From assembly GCA_036130055.1 (NCBI GenBank), contig JAYYOR010000014.1, forward strand, positions 78,719 through 142,718: a stretch of 64,000 nucleotides of DNA, in the 5' to 3' direction. The first letter of the stretch is position 1; each line of letters begins with the position of its first letter. The notes under the pieces are model-generated. The model saw only the letters and a program-made list of their open reading frames with translations, searched no databases and had not been told where the DNA came from. Positions 10,210 through 20,116 of the stretch are shown piece by piece. Both the position numbers and the translations under genes were made by a program. This DNA comes from TMED69 sp036130055. Its GTDB lineage: Bacteria; Pseudomonadota; Gammaproteobacteria; Ga0077536.

Positions 10210-12216
10210 TTATTTTACGATCATTCCTGGTGTGGCACCTGGGTCAACTGATAACAAGAAAACGTTGTCATCACCTTCTTTTGAAGCTCCAAGCAACATT
10301 CCTTCTGATGTTCCAAATCGCATTTTTCTCGCTTTCAAATTTGACACACAAATCACGTGTTTATTTAAGATCTCATCTGGCTCATAAGAATTTTTAATCC
10401 CAGCAATGATAGTTCTTTGCTCTGAACCAAGATCAATCACAAGTTTTAAAAGTTTTTTTGAGTCTTCAATTTCCCTGGCCTCTAGAATTTTACCAATTTT
10501 TAGCTCTATTTTTAAAAAATCATCGATAGAAACAGTTTCGTTTTCTTTCTTTTCTACAATTGGCTCATTCACACTTTGCACCTCCTTAAATAAGTTTTTA
10601 ATATTTTCTTCCTCAATTCGACTCGAAAGATTTTTAAAATTATTTACCTTACTCCCACGAGGGTGGTTAGTAATATTAGACCAAAGAAGAGTTTCCTCAT
10701 TAAAAAACTTTGCAATTTTGGAAGTAATCTCGGGAATGATTGGCGTCAGATAAATCGCTAGAATACGAAAAGAAAATAAACCCATACTCACTACATTATG
10801 CAGGTGTAGCCTTTGATCTTCTCTTTTTGTAAGGAGCCACGGTTTATTTTCATCAATAAAGTAATTAACGTCATCACAAAGGCCTGAAATCAAACGAATC
10901 AATTTTGCAAACTCTCTATCTTCATAAAGTTTTTCAACATCACTCCTCGCTTCTATTATTTTGATTAAATGTTGATCATTTACCATCTCGTTTGAAAGCC
11001 TTCCTTTGTAATATTTGGCGATAAAACTACTACACCTACTACCAATATTGATAAACTTACCTATTAAATCTGAGTTAATACGAAACCTATAATCCTCAAA
11101 ATTAAGATCTATATCGGCACTTGATGGCCCTAGTCTAGAAGAAAAATAAAATCTTAAATGCTCGGGATCTAAATACCTCAAATAGTCTTTAGCGGTAATA
11201 AAGGTACCTTTTGATTTAGACATTTTTTCCCCATTAATAGTTAGAAAGCCATGTACGAAAATATTATCAGGCAACCTGTGCTGACTACCCATCAAAACAG
11301 CGGGCCAAAATAATGAGTGAAAGTACATTATATCTTTACCGATGAAGTGATACATTTCAGATGTGCTTTGCTCTCGCACGTAACTATCGTATTCGGATCC
11401 TTTTTGATTTTTTTCTAGATAATTTTTCAAGCTCGCAAAATAACCTATCGGCGCGTCTAACCAAACGTAAAAAAACTTATTTTGATAACCAGGAATTTTA
11501 AAACCAAAGTAAGGCGCATCTCTGGAAATATCCCAATCTTGAAGTCCAGAATCGAACCATTCCTTTAACTTATTTTTTATTGGTCGGCTTATCATAGAAT
11601 TATTAAGCCATTTCTTAAGTTTATTTTCGTACTTTTTTAAGCTAAAGAATATATGAGTAGAGTTAGCGATATCAGGTCTTGAGCCGGATAAAATTGAACG
11701 TGGATCTTTGAGTTCAATAGAGGAATAAAATGCGCCACATTTTTCGCAACCATCTCCATACTGGTCCTTAGCTCCACATTTAGGGCAAACTCCAATAACA
11801 TATCTATCTGGAAGAAAGATTTTTTTTATCGGATCATAGAACTGCTGAACATCAGACTCGTAGATATCTCCGTTATTCGAAAGAGCTTTAAATATTTCTG
11901 CTACTATTTGCTCATTTTCCTTAGAGTGAGTTGTATGAAAATTGTCAAAATTAATATTAAATTTTTTAAAATCTTCTAATTGATCCTTAGCAACGTTTTT
12001 GATCAGGCTCTCGGGAGTACAACCCAAATTATCAGATTTGAGCATGATAGGAGTTCCGTGAGCGTCGCTGGCGCAGATGAATTTACAATTAATTCCTCGT
12101 AACTTTTGAAATCTTACCCACACATCAGCTTGAATATATTCAACTAAGTGACCAATATGAATCTCGCCATTTGCATAAGGAAGGGCGCTGGTAACAAAAA
12201 TTCTCCGATTTGTCAT
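10210..12216 (-). CDS. metG: Methionyl-tRNA synthetase
   Basis: Charges tRNA-Met and initiator tRNA. It is 668 residues with the full class I architecture: the HIGH-type motif in PYANGEIHIGHL near the N-terminus, a zinc knuckle with two CxxC pairs (CPKCG and CEKCG, about 144-161), and the KMSKS motif in GEKMSKSKGTF near residue 335. The C-terminal tRNA-binding OB domain (about 565-668) is attached, as in the dimeric E. coli type. It is transcribed divergently from apbC and is the likely first gene of a minus-strand run with the RnfB-like ferredoxin, nth and the cyclase. Confidence 0.98.
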   Translation of the reverse strand: MTNRRIFVTSALPYANGEIHIGHLVEYIQADVWVRFQKLRGINCKFICASDAHGTPIMLKSDNLGCTPESLIKNVAKDQLEDFKKFNINFDNFHTTHSKENEQIVAEIFKALSNNGDIYESDVQQFYDPIKKIFLPDRYVIGVCPKCGAKDQYGDGCEKCGAFYSSIELKDPRSILSGSRPDIANSTHIFFSLKKYENKLKKWLNNSMISRPIKNKLKEWFDSGLQDWDISRDAPYFGFKIPGYQNKFFYVWLDAPIGYFASLKNYLEKNQKGSEYDSYVREQSTSEMYHFIGKDIMYFHSLFWPAVLMGSQHRLPDNIFVHGFLTINGEKMSKSKGTFITAKDYLRYLDPEHLRFYFSSRLGPSSADIDLNFEDYRFRINSDLIGKFINIGSRCSSFIAKYYKGRLSNEMVNDQHLIKIIEARSDVEKLYEDREFAKLIRLISGLCDDVNYFIDENKPWLLTKREDQRLHLHNVVSMGLFSFRILAIYLTPIIPEITSKIAKFFNEETLLWSNITNHPRGSKVNNFKNLSSRIEEENIKNLFKEVQSVNEPIVEKKENETVSIDDFLKIELKIGKILEAREIEDSKKLLKLVIDLGSEQRTIIAGIKNSYEPDEILNKHVICVSNLKARKMRFGTSEGMLLGASKEGDDNVFLLSVDPGATPGMIVK

Positions 12217-12320
12217 TTATATCTATCCAGTATAGAAGTTTAATATTAAATTCAGTTTTTACTTACTAAGTAATAGGATCTAATGTTACCATTATTACAA
12301 TATAAAATTTAATTAATATT

Positions 12321-13415
12321 GTGGTCCGAAAATTGAGCATAGAAACTTCTATTAAAAAAATCCTAGATGAAATCCATGAACCCTACACGGGAAAAACCAT
12401 TGGCGAACTCAGGGCTATCAAAAATGTTGAGAATTCTGGAAACGAAATTGTTGTTTTCTTTGAATTTGGTTTTCCTTTATCGAATTATGCAGAAAAATTC
12501 CAAGAAAAAGTCAATTTTGAGCTGCAAAAAGAATCGCTTCCCAAAGTCAAAGTAAGTTTAACAAGCAAAATTGTGGCCCGCGCTGCGCAACCTGGTGTGC
12601 CAACTTTAAACCAAGTGAAAAATATCATCGCTGTTGCATCTGGAAAGGGAGGAGTCGGTAAATCAACTACGACTACAAATCTAGCTGGCGCCATCAGTCT
12701 CGCGGGGGCAAACGTAGGTATTCTGGATGCTGATATTTACGGCCCTAGTCAAACAAGAATGCTCGGCACCGTGGGCAAACCCGACAGCATAGATGGAAAA
12801 AAAATGGAGCCAATCATAAATTACGGTATCCAGTGTATATCTATAGGTAATCTTATAAATGAAGATACCCCAATGATCTGGAGAGGACCAATGGCTACCG
12901 GTGCATTGGAGCAACTCCTAAATGAAACAAATTGGAAAAAAATCGATTATCTAATCGTAGATCTGCCTCCAGGAACCGGCGATATTCATTTAACCTTATG
13001 TCAAAAGATTCCGGTAACGGCTGCTTTGATCGTAACGACACCGCAAGATATTGCTTTATTGGATGCTAAAAAAGCTCTGAAGATGTTTGAAAAAGTCAAA
13101 GTGCCGGTTTTAGGTATCATAGAAAACATGAGTGGACACATATGTTCTAATTGCGGTCATGAAGATCATATTTTTGGCAAAGGAGGAGCGCAAAAAATGG
13201 CATCAGACTACTCTCTTGATGTATTAGGATCACTACCAATAGATTCTCAATTAAGAAAAAGCATGGATATTGGTGAGCCCATGATTTTTGAAGATGAGAA
13301 TTCCAAAATTAGCCAAGCATATTTTGAACTGGCAAGATCAATCACAGGTAAGATCTCAAATTTTAATAAAGACCTCAGCCGGAAATTTCCAAAGATAGTC
13401 GTTGAGGACTCCTAG
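12321..13415 (+). CDS. apbC: Mrp/ApbC iron-sulfur cluster carrier ATPase
   Basis: P-loop ATPase that carries and delivers Fe-S clusters. The 364-residue protein has an N-terminal MIP18/DUF59-type domain (about 1-90), then the deviant Walker [14 protein letters not shown] near residue 113, and the conserved CxxC for cluster binding in HICSNCGH near residue 280. The start is GTG without a clear ribosome-binding site, so the exact N-terminus is less certain. The stop codon shares one base with the GTG start of dcd. The metG/apbC/dcd neighbourhood is conserved in many beta- and gammaproteobacteria. Confidence 0.95.
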   Translation: MVRKLSIETSIKKILDEIHEPYTGKTIGELRAIKNVENSGNEIVVFFEFGFPLSNYAEKFQEKVNFELQKESLPKVKVSLTSKIVARAAQPGVPTLNQVKNIIAVASGKGGVGKSTTTTNLAGAISLAGANVGILDADIYGPSQTRMLGTVGKPDSIDGKKMEPIINYGIQCISIGNLINEDTPMIWRGPMATGALEQLLNETNWKKIDYLIVDLPPGTGDIHLTLCQKIPVTAALIVTTPQDIALLDAKKALKMFEKVKVPVLGIIENMSGHICSNCGHEDHIFGKGGAQKMASDYSLDVLGSLPIDSQLRKSMDIGEPMIFEDENSKISQAYFELARSITGKISNFNKDLSRKFPKIVVEDS

Positions 13416-13981
13416 TGTCAATTAAATGTGATAAATGGATTAAAGAAATGTGTCGCACACATAAAATGATCGAACCTTATGAACCAACGCAAATAAAATC
13501 AATAAAAAATAACAAAACAATATCTTATGGAGTTTCAAGTTACGGTTACGATGTTAGGTGTGCTGATGAATTCAAAGTTTTTACTAATATTAACTCTTCT
13601 ATAGTTGACCCCAAAAGTTTTGATGAGAATAATTTTGTAGAGACCAAAAGTGACATTTGTTTAATCCCTCCTAATTCATTTGCTCTTGCTCGAACCATTG
13701 AATACTTTAAAATTCCAAGGGATATCCTTACAATTTGCCTAGGCAAGAGCACTTACGCGAGATGCGGAATTATAGTCAATGTCACTCCTCTAGAACCAGA
13801 ATGGGAAGGACACGTTACTTTAGAATTCTCAAATACAACGCCACTGCCCGCAAAAGTATATGCGAACGAAGGGGTTGCACAATTTATTTTTTTACAATCC
13901 GATATTGTTTGTGAAACTTCATATAAAGACCGGACTGGAAAATATTTTGGGCAAAAAGGTGTAACCCTTCCTAAAGTCTAA
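13415..13981 (+). CDS. dcd: dCTP deaminase
   Basis: Deaminates dCTP to dUTP, feeding dTMP synthesis. Length is 188 residues, as in E. coli. Family motifs include [13 protein letters not shown] near residue 40, the [24 protein letters not shown] block (about 111-134, containing the catalytic Arg and Glu region) and the C-terminal TGKYFGQKG. It starts with GTG overlapping the apbC stop by one base, indicating a two-gene operon. The 3' end overlaps the convergent msrB by four bases. ThyA, which uses the resulting dUMP, is encoded at 30878-31672. Confidence 0.97.
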   Translation: MSIKCDKWIKEMCRTHKMIEPYEPTQIKSIKNNKTISYGVSSYGYDVRCADEFKVFTNINSSIVDPKSFDENNFVETKSDICLIPPNSFALARTIEYFKIPRDILTICLGKSTYARCGIIVNVTPLEPEWEGHVTLEFSNTTPLPAKVYANEGVAQFIFLQSDIVCETSYKDRTGKYFGQKGVTLPKV

Positions 13982-14382
13982 TCATCAACACCAGACTGTT
14001 TTAAATCTAAGGAAAGAGAATTTATGCAATATCTAAGACCCGTGGGGTTAGGACCGTCATTAAAAAGATGGCCGAGATGAGAATCGCAATTACCGCATAC
14101 TAACTCAACCCTTTCCATACCATAAGATAAATCTCTTTCTTTTTTGATCTTGGCTCCCGTAATCTCATCTTTAAAACTTGGCCATCCAGTTCCTGAATCA
14201 TACTTATCTATAGAACTGAATAAAGCTTGTCCGCAACATACACAGTGGTATGTTCCCACGCCCTTGAAATTAACGTATTTCCCAGAAAAAGGGGGCTCAG
14301 TTCCTTTTTTCCTGCAAACTAAAAAGGCTTCTCTCCCAAGAAGATTAATCCATTCTTCATCTGATTTATCAATTATCTTCAT
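13978..14382 (-). CDS. msrB: Peptide-methionine (R)-S-oxide reductase MsrB
   Basis: Repairs the R-epimer of methionine sulfoxide in proteins. The catalytic Cys sits in RYCINSLSL near the C-terminus, and two CxxC zinc pairs are present (CVCC near residue 46 and CGNC near residue 95). The SGTGWPSF and [10 protein letters not shown] motifs are canonical. I place the start at the ATG at 14382; an in-frame GTG three codons upstream is the alternative. The protein is then 134 residues. No signal peptide is seen, so it is cytoplasmic. Confidence 0.96.
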   Translation of the reverse strand: MKIIDKSDEEWINLLGREAFLVCRKKGTEPPFSGKYVNFKGVGTYHCVCCGQALFSSIDKYDSGTGWPSFKDEITGAKIKKERDLSYGMERVELVCGNCDSHLGHLFNDGPNPTGLRYCINSLSLDLKQSGVDD

Positions 14383-14537
14383 ATAACTCACTTACAAAAC
14401 AAATTTCACGTTTTTTTATGCTCAATGATCATATTATAAAGCTAAGTTTTAGGAAAACTAAATACCCGAGAAAAATCAATATATTTGTATCTAAAAGCAC
14501 AATTTTTGTTAGAATTAATATTTTGAGCTAGTTTGAT

Positions 14538-15776
14538 ATGGTAAAAGGTACCTTCAACGATTCACGGAGAGATTCGCTACAAGTAAAAGTAGGGGGCGTC
14601 TCTGTGGGCGGAGACTCACCCGTAGTGGTGCAATCTATGACAAACACAGATACCGCCGACGCTCTGAGTACTGTACGACAAATCCAAAAGTTAGCAGCCG
14701 CAGGCTCAGAACTTGTGAGAATAACGGTAAATAATAAGGAAGCCGCAAAACAGGTACCCAAAATAATAGACATGCTAGATAGCACAGGAACTTCCGTTCC
14801 GATTATCGGTGATTTTCATTACAATGGCCATGAGCTTCTTTCAAAATATCCTGATTGTGCCTCAGCTTTAGCGAAATATAGGATAAACCCTGGAAATGTT
14901 GGATTTGGTAGAAAGAAAGACTCCCAATTCTCGACCATGATAGAGGTTGCAATAAAGTACGATAAACCAATCAGAATTGGTGTAAATTGGGGTAGTCTTG
15001 ATCCAGCTCTAATGGCAAAACTGATGGACGATAATGCAAAACTAAAAATTCCTAAATCTTCTAAAGAGATAATGCATGATGCATTAATATTGTCCGCTAA
15101 AACCAGCGCTGAAAGAGCAGTTGAGCTCGGATTGAGCGAAGAAAAGATAATTATTTCCTGTAAAGTCAGCGAAGTGCAGGACTTAATCCAAGTCTATAAT
15201 AGGTTGGCTAACGAGTGTAGATTTCCTCTTCATCTGGGGCTAACGGAAGCAGGAATGGGTTCAAAAGGTATCGTAGCTTCCTGTGCTTCATTAGCTGTTT
15301 TATTACAAAGAGGAATTGGAGATACCATTCGTATTTCTCTTACACCTGAGCCAGGTGGGGATCGAACACAAGAAGTAATCGTTGCGCAAGAACTTCTCCA
15401 AACAATGGGAATACGCTCATTTACTCCCCTAGTCACCGCTTGTCCCGGCTGCGGGCGAACAACAAGTACCGTATTTCAATCACTTGCATCAGAAATCCAA
15501 AGCTATATTAGAGCTGAAATGCCAAAATGGAAAGAAATATACCCTGGAGTCGAGAAAATGACACTTGCCGTGATGGGTTGTGTAGTCAACGGTCCAGGTG
15601 AAAGTAAGTTTGTAGATGTGGGGATCAGCTTACCGGGAACCGGAGAGGCGCCGTCGGCACCCGTGTACGTGGAAGGTAAGAAATTTTGTACTCTCAAAGG
15701 GGAAAAAATCGCCGACGAATTCAAACAAATACTAGTTAATTACGTGCACGACCGGTTCAAAAAAAATAAAGATTGA
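14538..15776 (+). CDS. ispG: 4-hydroxy-3-methylbut-2-en-1-yl diphosphate synthase (long form)
   Basis: Penultimate MEP-pathway step for isoprenoids, a [4Fe-4S] enzyme. At 412 residues it is about 40 longer than the E. coli enzyme and resembles the long form of alpha- and betaproteobacteria. The N-terminal TIM-barrel part carries [13 protein letters not shown] and the C-terminal part the cluster ligands in TACPGCGRT and [10 protein letters not shown]. It opens a long plus-strand run: mpl begins 31 bases after its stop. Confidence 0.96.
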   Translation: MVKGTFNDSRRDSLQVKVGGVSVGGDSPVVVQSMTNTDTADALSTVRQIQKLAAAGSELVRITVNNKEAAKQVPKIIDMLDSTGTSVPIIGDFHYNGHELLSKYPDCASALAKYRINPGNVGFGRKKDSQFSTMIEVAIKYDKPIRIGVNWGSLDPALMAKLMDDNAKLKIPKSSKEIMHDALILSAKTSAERAVELGLSEEKIIISCKVSEVQDLIQVYNRLANECRFPLHLGLTEAGMGSKGIVASCASLAVLLQRGIGDTIRISLTPEPGGDRTQEVIVAQELLQTMGIRSFTPLVTACPGCGRTTSTVFQSLASEIQSYIRAEMPKWKEIYPGVEKMTLAVMGCVVNGPGESKFVDVGISLPGTGEAPSAPVYVEGKKFCTLKGEKIADEFKQILVNYVHDRFKKNKD

Positions 15777-15807
15777 ATAACCCAATTAAATTTTTAAAGG
15801 GCGCTAG

Positions 15808-17172
15808 TTGCGAATACATATATTAGGAATAGCAGGAACTTTTATGGCTGGCGTTGCTAAACTTGCGCAAGAACTAGGCCATGAAGTTTCAGGGAGCGAT
15901 AAAAATACCTATCCTCCCATGGATAAGCAACTTCATGATCTTGGCATCGAGGTAACCGACAGTCAAAAGGAAAAAATACCGCCAAATGATGCAGAACTGG
16001 TCATAATTGGAAACGGCATGACACGTGGCACTCCCATCGTAGAATTCATTCTAGCCGAAAAAGTCAATTACTGTTCTGGACCTGACTGGATTCAAAAAAA
16101 TATTTTATATAATAAAAAAAATATCGTTGTAACTGGAACACATGGTAAAACAACAGTAGCCAGTCTTATCGCATGGCTATTAAACGATAATGGCATAGAT
16201 GCTGGATTTTTGATTGGAGGAGTCCCAAAGAATTTTGGAATCTCTGCCAAAATTGGTAAAAGTAATTACTTTGTAATAGAAGGAGATGAATACGATACCA
16301 GTTTTTTTGATAAAAGATCTAAATTTATCCACTATAACCCTGAAATTCTTGTCATAAATAACATTGAATATGATCACTCCGATATTTTTAAAAATCTTGA
16401 TGAAATTATAAAGCAATTCCATTTTCTTCTTCGAACAATGTCAGAACGAACAAACGTAATAATTCCAGACAATGATAAAAATATCTCTGGATTAATAAAT
16501 CAAGGCTGCTGGTCACAAATAAAGAAATTTAGTGATTTAAAAGGAGCGGATATTCAGTTTGAATATCGGTCAAGTGAATCCTGCCTGAAAGTAACGCCTT
16601 TAAACAAAGAAACCGTTACAGGGAGAACCCCGTTACTAGGAAAACATAATTCGGCAAATGCTACAGCCGCAATTTTGGCATGCCAAACCGCCGGATTAGA
16701 CGTTGAGCGGTCACTCGCTTCACTCGCATCTTTTAAAAACGTATCGCGTAGATTAGAACTAATTGGAACTTTTAATGATATAAAAATATATAACGATTTT
16801 GCTCATCATCCGACCGCCATCGTAAAAACCATCGAGGCCATATCAAATAGAATTGGTAGTGATAACAGACTGTTCGTGATAATTGAACCCAGTTCAAACA
16901 CGATGCAGTCTGGAATACATGAAAAAGCATTAAAGAATGCTTTTAAATACGAGTGTATATTTTTATTATATGACCAAGCTTCTTTAAATTGGACGAAAAC
17001 GTTTGCCCGAAATTCAGAAAGATTCCTTGGATTATTTAACCAATCTAACGAAGCTGCAGAAATATTAACAAGCAAAGTCAGTAAAGGTGACTCAATTTTG
17101 ATTATGTCAAATGGTAAAATTCAAAAGTTGATTAACGCCATAATTGAGCAGATAAAACAAAAAAAAGGATAA
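15808..17172 (+). CDS. mpl: UDP-N-acetylmuramate:L-alanyl-gamma-D-glutamyl-meso-diaminopimelate ligase
   Basis: Murein-recycling ligase that attaches the recovered tripeptide to UDP-MurNAc; largely restricted to gamma- and betaproteobacteria. The protein has 454 residues. The N-terminal IHILGIAGTFMAGVA is the Mpl-type UDP-binding start, GTHGKTTVASL is the ATP loop near residue 111, and the central EGDEYDTSFFDKRSKF motif is Mpl-specific. The start is TTG, supported by AAAGG 7 bases upstream. The LON-domain gene follows after 6 bases. Confidence 0.96.
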   Translation: MRIHILGIAGTFMAGVAKLAQELGHEVSGSDKNTYPPMDKQLHDLGIEVTDSQKEKIPPNDAELVIIGNGMTRGTPIVEFILAEKVNYCSGPDWIQKNILYNKKNIVVTGTHGKTTVASLIAWLLNDNGIDAGFLIGGVPKNFGISAKIGKSNYFVIEGDEYDTSFFDKRSKFIHYNPEILVINNIEYDHSDIFKNLDEIIKQFHFLLRTMSERTNVIIPDNDKNISGLINQGCWSQIKKFSDLKGADIQFEYRSSESCLKVTPLNKETVTGRTPLLGKHNSANATAAILACQTAGLDVERSLASLASFKNVSRRLELIGTFNDIKIYNDFAHHPTAIVKTIEAISNRIGSDNRLFVIIEPSSNTMQSGIHEKALKNAFKYECIFLLYDQASLNWTKTFARNSERFLGLFNQSNEAAEILTSKVSKGDSILIMSNGKIQKLINAIIEQIKQKKG

Positions 17173-17178
17173 TAAAAT

Positions 17179-17757
17179 ATGAAAATCGCTGTGTTTCCAC
17201 TACCTTTAGTACTTTTTCCGGAAGGCTTTCTTCCACTAAGAATTTTTGAAGCAAGGTATTTGGATATGGTTGCGGAATGTCTAAAAAATAAACAAAAGTT
17301 TGCGATTATACCAATCAACATTGAAGGTCAAATGGAATCAAATATTACCGCAACCACCGCAGAGATCATCGGCTGGGATCACGGCGATTCAGGTACGCTA
17401 AATATAATGGTCAAAGGTGTTTCAAAGGTAAATGTGACTGAATTATGGACCGAAGAAAACGGGCTTGGTAGCGCCAAAATCAAGACAATTTTAGACGAAG
17501 ACACATCGATTGAAGACAACTTTAGATATTTCCACGATATTATTAGGGAATTATCTGCTGATACTCTTCCGCAAAATTATAAAGACTCATTAAATTCGTC
17601 AATCTTTACAGCCTACCGCGCAGCAGAATTTTTAAATTTAAATATCGAAGAGAAATTAGAAATACTCAAAGAAAGAAAGGGCTCACAAAAAATTTCCAAA
17701 CTTGAAAAGATTTTAAAAGATAACGGAAACATCGAATTTAGAAATACATTACACTAA
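17179..17757 (+). CDS. LON substrate-binding-domain protein
   Basis: A 192-residue protein resembling the isolated N-terminal substrate-binding domain of Lon protease: VFPLPLVLFPEGFLPLRIFEARYLDMV at the start matches the family (the LPLRIFE and RY positions are typical). There is no ATPase or protease domain, so it is not a protease itself. Function is unknown in most bacteria. A well-placed AAGGAT precedes the ATG. It lies between mpl and lptD with gaps of 6 and 13 bases, so it is surely in the same transcript. Confidence 0.88.
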   Translation: MKIAVFPLPLVLFPEGFLPLRIFEARYLDMVAECLKNKQKFAIIPINIEGQMESNITATTAEIIGWDHGDSGTLNIMVKGVSKVNVTELWTEENGLGSAKIKTILDEDTSIEDNFRYFHDIIRELSADTLPQNYKDSLNSSIFTAYRAAEFLNLNIEEKLEILKERKGSQKISKLEKILKDNGNIEFRNTLH

Positions 17758-17770
17758 AATCGCACTAAAA

Positions 17771-20047
17771 ATGAGTACAGCAAAGTCTTTGAAATTTTTA
17801 ATTTCTCTTCTTCTGTTAGCTTTTATGGGACTTAAGGCTACAGCTAATACAAATGATAATTTTAATACTGAAGGCCAGTGGAGAATGTGCCCCCCAGCTG
17901 CTCAGATTGCAAAAAAACCTGAATATTCCAGCAAAAACACTAGTTCCGATAATTATGAGATAAGAGCAGAAACATCACTCATTAATGAAAAGGGTTTAAG
18001 CCAATTCGGTGGTGAAGTAGAGGTGATTCAAGGAAGGAGAGCGATTGCAGCAGAGTTGGTAAATTACGATAAAATTCAGAAAACGTTTAGTGCAGAGGGA
18101 CGAGCTCATTTGTGGGACGCTAATGTTTTATGGGCCGGGGAGCGCGCAACCTACGATACGAAAAAAGAGGTTTCGATGCTTGAAGGCGGAAAATTTTGGA
18201 CTTTAAGTGGAAGAGGAAGAGGTTCTTCAACACAAATAAGAAACAGTAGATTAGAACAGCGAACTAAACTTCTAAACGCCTCATATTCTACTTGCCCCGA
18301 GTCTAATGAAATTTGGCGACTTGACGCGACTAGCATTACCCTGAATCACAAAACCGATAGAGGTCATGCGACGAATGCACTGCTAAGTGTTTTAAATGTG
18401 CCAATATTCTATATTCCGTATATTTCATTTCCAATTAGCGATGAAAGAAAATCTGGATTTCTCACTCCTACTATTGGAAATTCAAATGAATCAGGATTTG
18501 ATGCTCAGATTCCTTACTATATCAACCTAGCCAGTAATCGGGATATTACTATTACACCTCGGATCCTGAGTAACAGAGGCGCCTTGATATCATCTGAAAT
18601 AAGATATTTAAACTCTAGTTTTAATGGTGAGTTCATGGGCTCGTTCATTGCCGACGACGATCTAAGGAACGGAGATTCACGCTCGTTTTTAAAAATCAAA
18701 CATCAACAATGGGCTTTTCAAAACAAGGCTTATTTAAATATCAATTATAATAATGTTTCTGACGACGACTATTTTTCAGACTTTGGAAACGACATGTCAT
18801 CAACGAGCCAACGATATCTTAGGCAATTTATCGATTTTCGGTATCAAGACACACGTCAATCCTTGAGCATTTTTGCGAGAAAATACCAGCTGTTAGGTTC
18901 AGTGCCAAGTCAATTTGAGCCTTACAAAACTCTGCCTAGAATCGACCATACTTTTAGTGTTTTCAATCTATCCTCGGAAACAGGAAATGTTTTTAGACTT
19001 AAAACCTATACCCATTTTACAAATTATGAAAAAGATAACAGCCTAACTGGTAAAAGAGTAATATTTCAACCAACGGTTTCGGTTAATCTGCAAAAACCAT
19101 ATGGAAATATTTTTACTGAAATGCGGGTTCGACATAACCATTATTTTCTTGATGATCCCGCAAATGAGTTCGATAAAACAGAATCATTCACAGTACCAAC
19201 CTTTAGTATTGATGGAAGACTATTTTTAGAAAGAGAAGCAAAAATTTTTGACAACGCTTTCTTGCAATCTCTCGAGCCAAGACTTTTCTATCTTTTAATT
19301 CCAAATGTTCAGCAAGACCTAACCCCAAATTTTGGAACAGCACAGTTTTCTTCGAATTTTAAAAGTATTTTTCGGAAAAATAGATTTGGAGGTTTAGATC
19401 GAGTTGGAGATGCCAACCAACTGACTTTTTCGCTAACAAATAGATACCTCGACGCACTAAATGGGAGCGAGAAATTCAGAATAAGCATAGGTCAAGTTTT
19501 TCATTTCAGAGATAGGAAAGTGCTCGCAGTTGATGGCCAAAAAAATACTGACGATCTTTCAGAATTATTATTTGAATCGTCTTTATTTTTCAACGATGAT
19601 TTAAGCATTAGAGGGACTTTTAAATATGACCCAAACGAAGGCCATATTTCAAAGTCAAATTTCTCGCTAAGATATCAACCTGACCTAGATTCGGTAATAA
19701 ATTTTAATTTTAGACAGAGAAAAGCTTTTAATAGTCGTCAAGCTGATCTCGAACAACTAGATCTTTCTGCAAGGCTTCCGCTTAAAGAAAATATAGCATT
19801 AATAGGCAAATGGAATTACTCCATTGAACAATCAAATTCAGTAGAAACTTTTGGGGGAATCGAATATGAAAGCTGCTGTTGGGGCGCAAAGTTAGTCGCC
19901 CGTCGATTCTTAAAAGACGCAAGTGGAGCTCATGATAATTCCATCTTTATGCAAATTCATTTTAGAGGCCTGGGGGGGTTCGGGAGAGGTGGATCCGAAT
20001 CATTCATACAAACTGGAATCCCTGGTTATGTAGATCCTTTCGAATAG
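17771..20047 (+). CDS. lptD: LPS-assembly outer-membrane protein LptD
   Basis: Beta-barrel that, with lipoprotein LptE, inserts lipopolysaccharide into the outer leaflet. The 758-residue precursor has a signal peptide (about 1-26), an N-terminal OstA/jellyroll domain (about 60-190) and a C-terminal barrel. The four conserved cysteines for rearranging disulfides are visible: one in WRMCPP, one in STCPESNEIW and the CC pair in YESCCWGAKL. Neighbour surA encodes the chaperone needed for its folding. The protein ends in a short tail after the last strand. Confidence 0.96.
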   Translation: MSTAKSLKFLISLLLLAFMGLKATANTNDNFNTEGQWRMCPPAAQIAKKPEYSSKNTSSDNYEIRAETSLINEKGLSQFGGEVEVIQGRRAIAAELVNYDKIQKTFSAEGRAHLWDANVLWAGERATYDTKKEVSMLEGGKFWTLSGRGRGSSTQIRNSRLEQRTKLLNASYSTCPESNEIWRLDATSITLNHKTDRGHATNALLSVLNVPIFYIPYISFPISDERKSGFLTPTIGNSNESGFDAQIPYYINLASNRDITITPRILSNRGALISSEIRYLNSSFNGEFMGSFIADDDLRNGDSRSFLKIKHQQWAFQNKAYLNINYNNVSDDDYFSDFGNDMSSTSQRYLRQFIDFRYQDTRQSLSIFARKYQLLGSVPSQFEPYKTLPRIDHTFSVFNLSSETGNVFRLKTYTHFTNYEKDNSLTGKRVIFQPTVSVNLQKPYGNIFTEMRVRHNHYFLDDPANEFDKTESFTVPTFSIDGRLFLEREAKIFDNAFLQSLEPRLFYLLIPNVQQDLTPNFGTAQFSSNFKSIFRKNRFGGLDRVGDANQLTFSLTNRYLDALNGSEKFRISIGQVFHFRDRKVLAVDGQKNTDDLSELLFESSLFFNDDLSIRGTFKYDPNEGHISKSNFSLRYQPDLDSVINFNFRQRKAFNSRQADLEQLDLSARLPLKENIALIGKWNYSIEQSNSVETFGGIEYESCCWGAKLVARRFLKDASGAHDNSIFMQIHFRGLGGFGRGGSESFIQTGIPGYVDPFE

Positions 20048-20064
20048 ACGTTTAAGCAAATATC

Positions 20065-20094
20065 TTGTGACAATTCAAACAAGGGATATATAAT
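20065..20094 (+). promoter_or_regulatory. Putative internal sigma-70 promoter before surA
   Basis: TTGTGA (20065-20070) and a perfect TATAAT (20089-20094) are 18 bases apart in the 69-base lptD-surA spacer, the largest gap in this run before the TRAP genes. It would let surA, pdxA and rsmA be transcribed separately from the envelope genes. Judged by consensus match only. Confidence 0.45.
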
Positions 20095-20116
20095 AAACAG
20101 ATTACTGGAAATTTTT

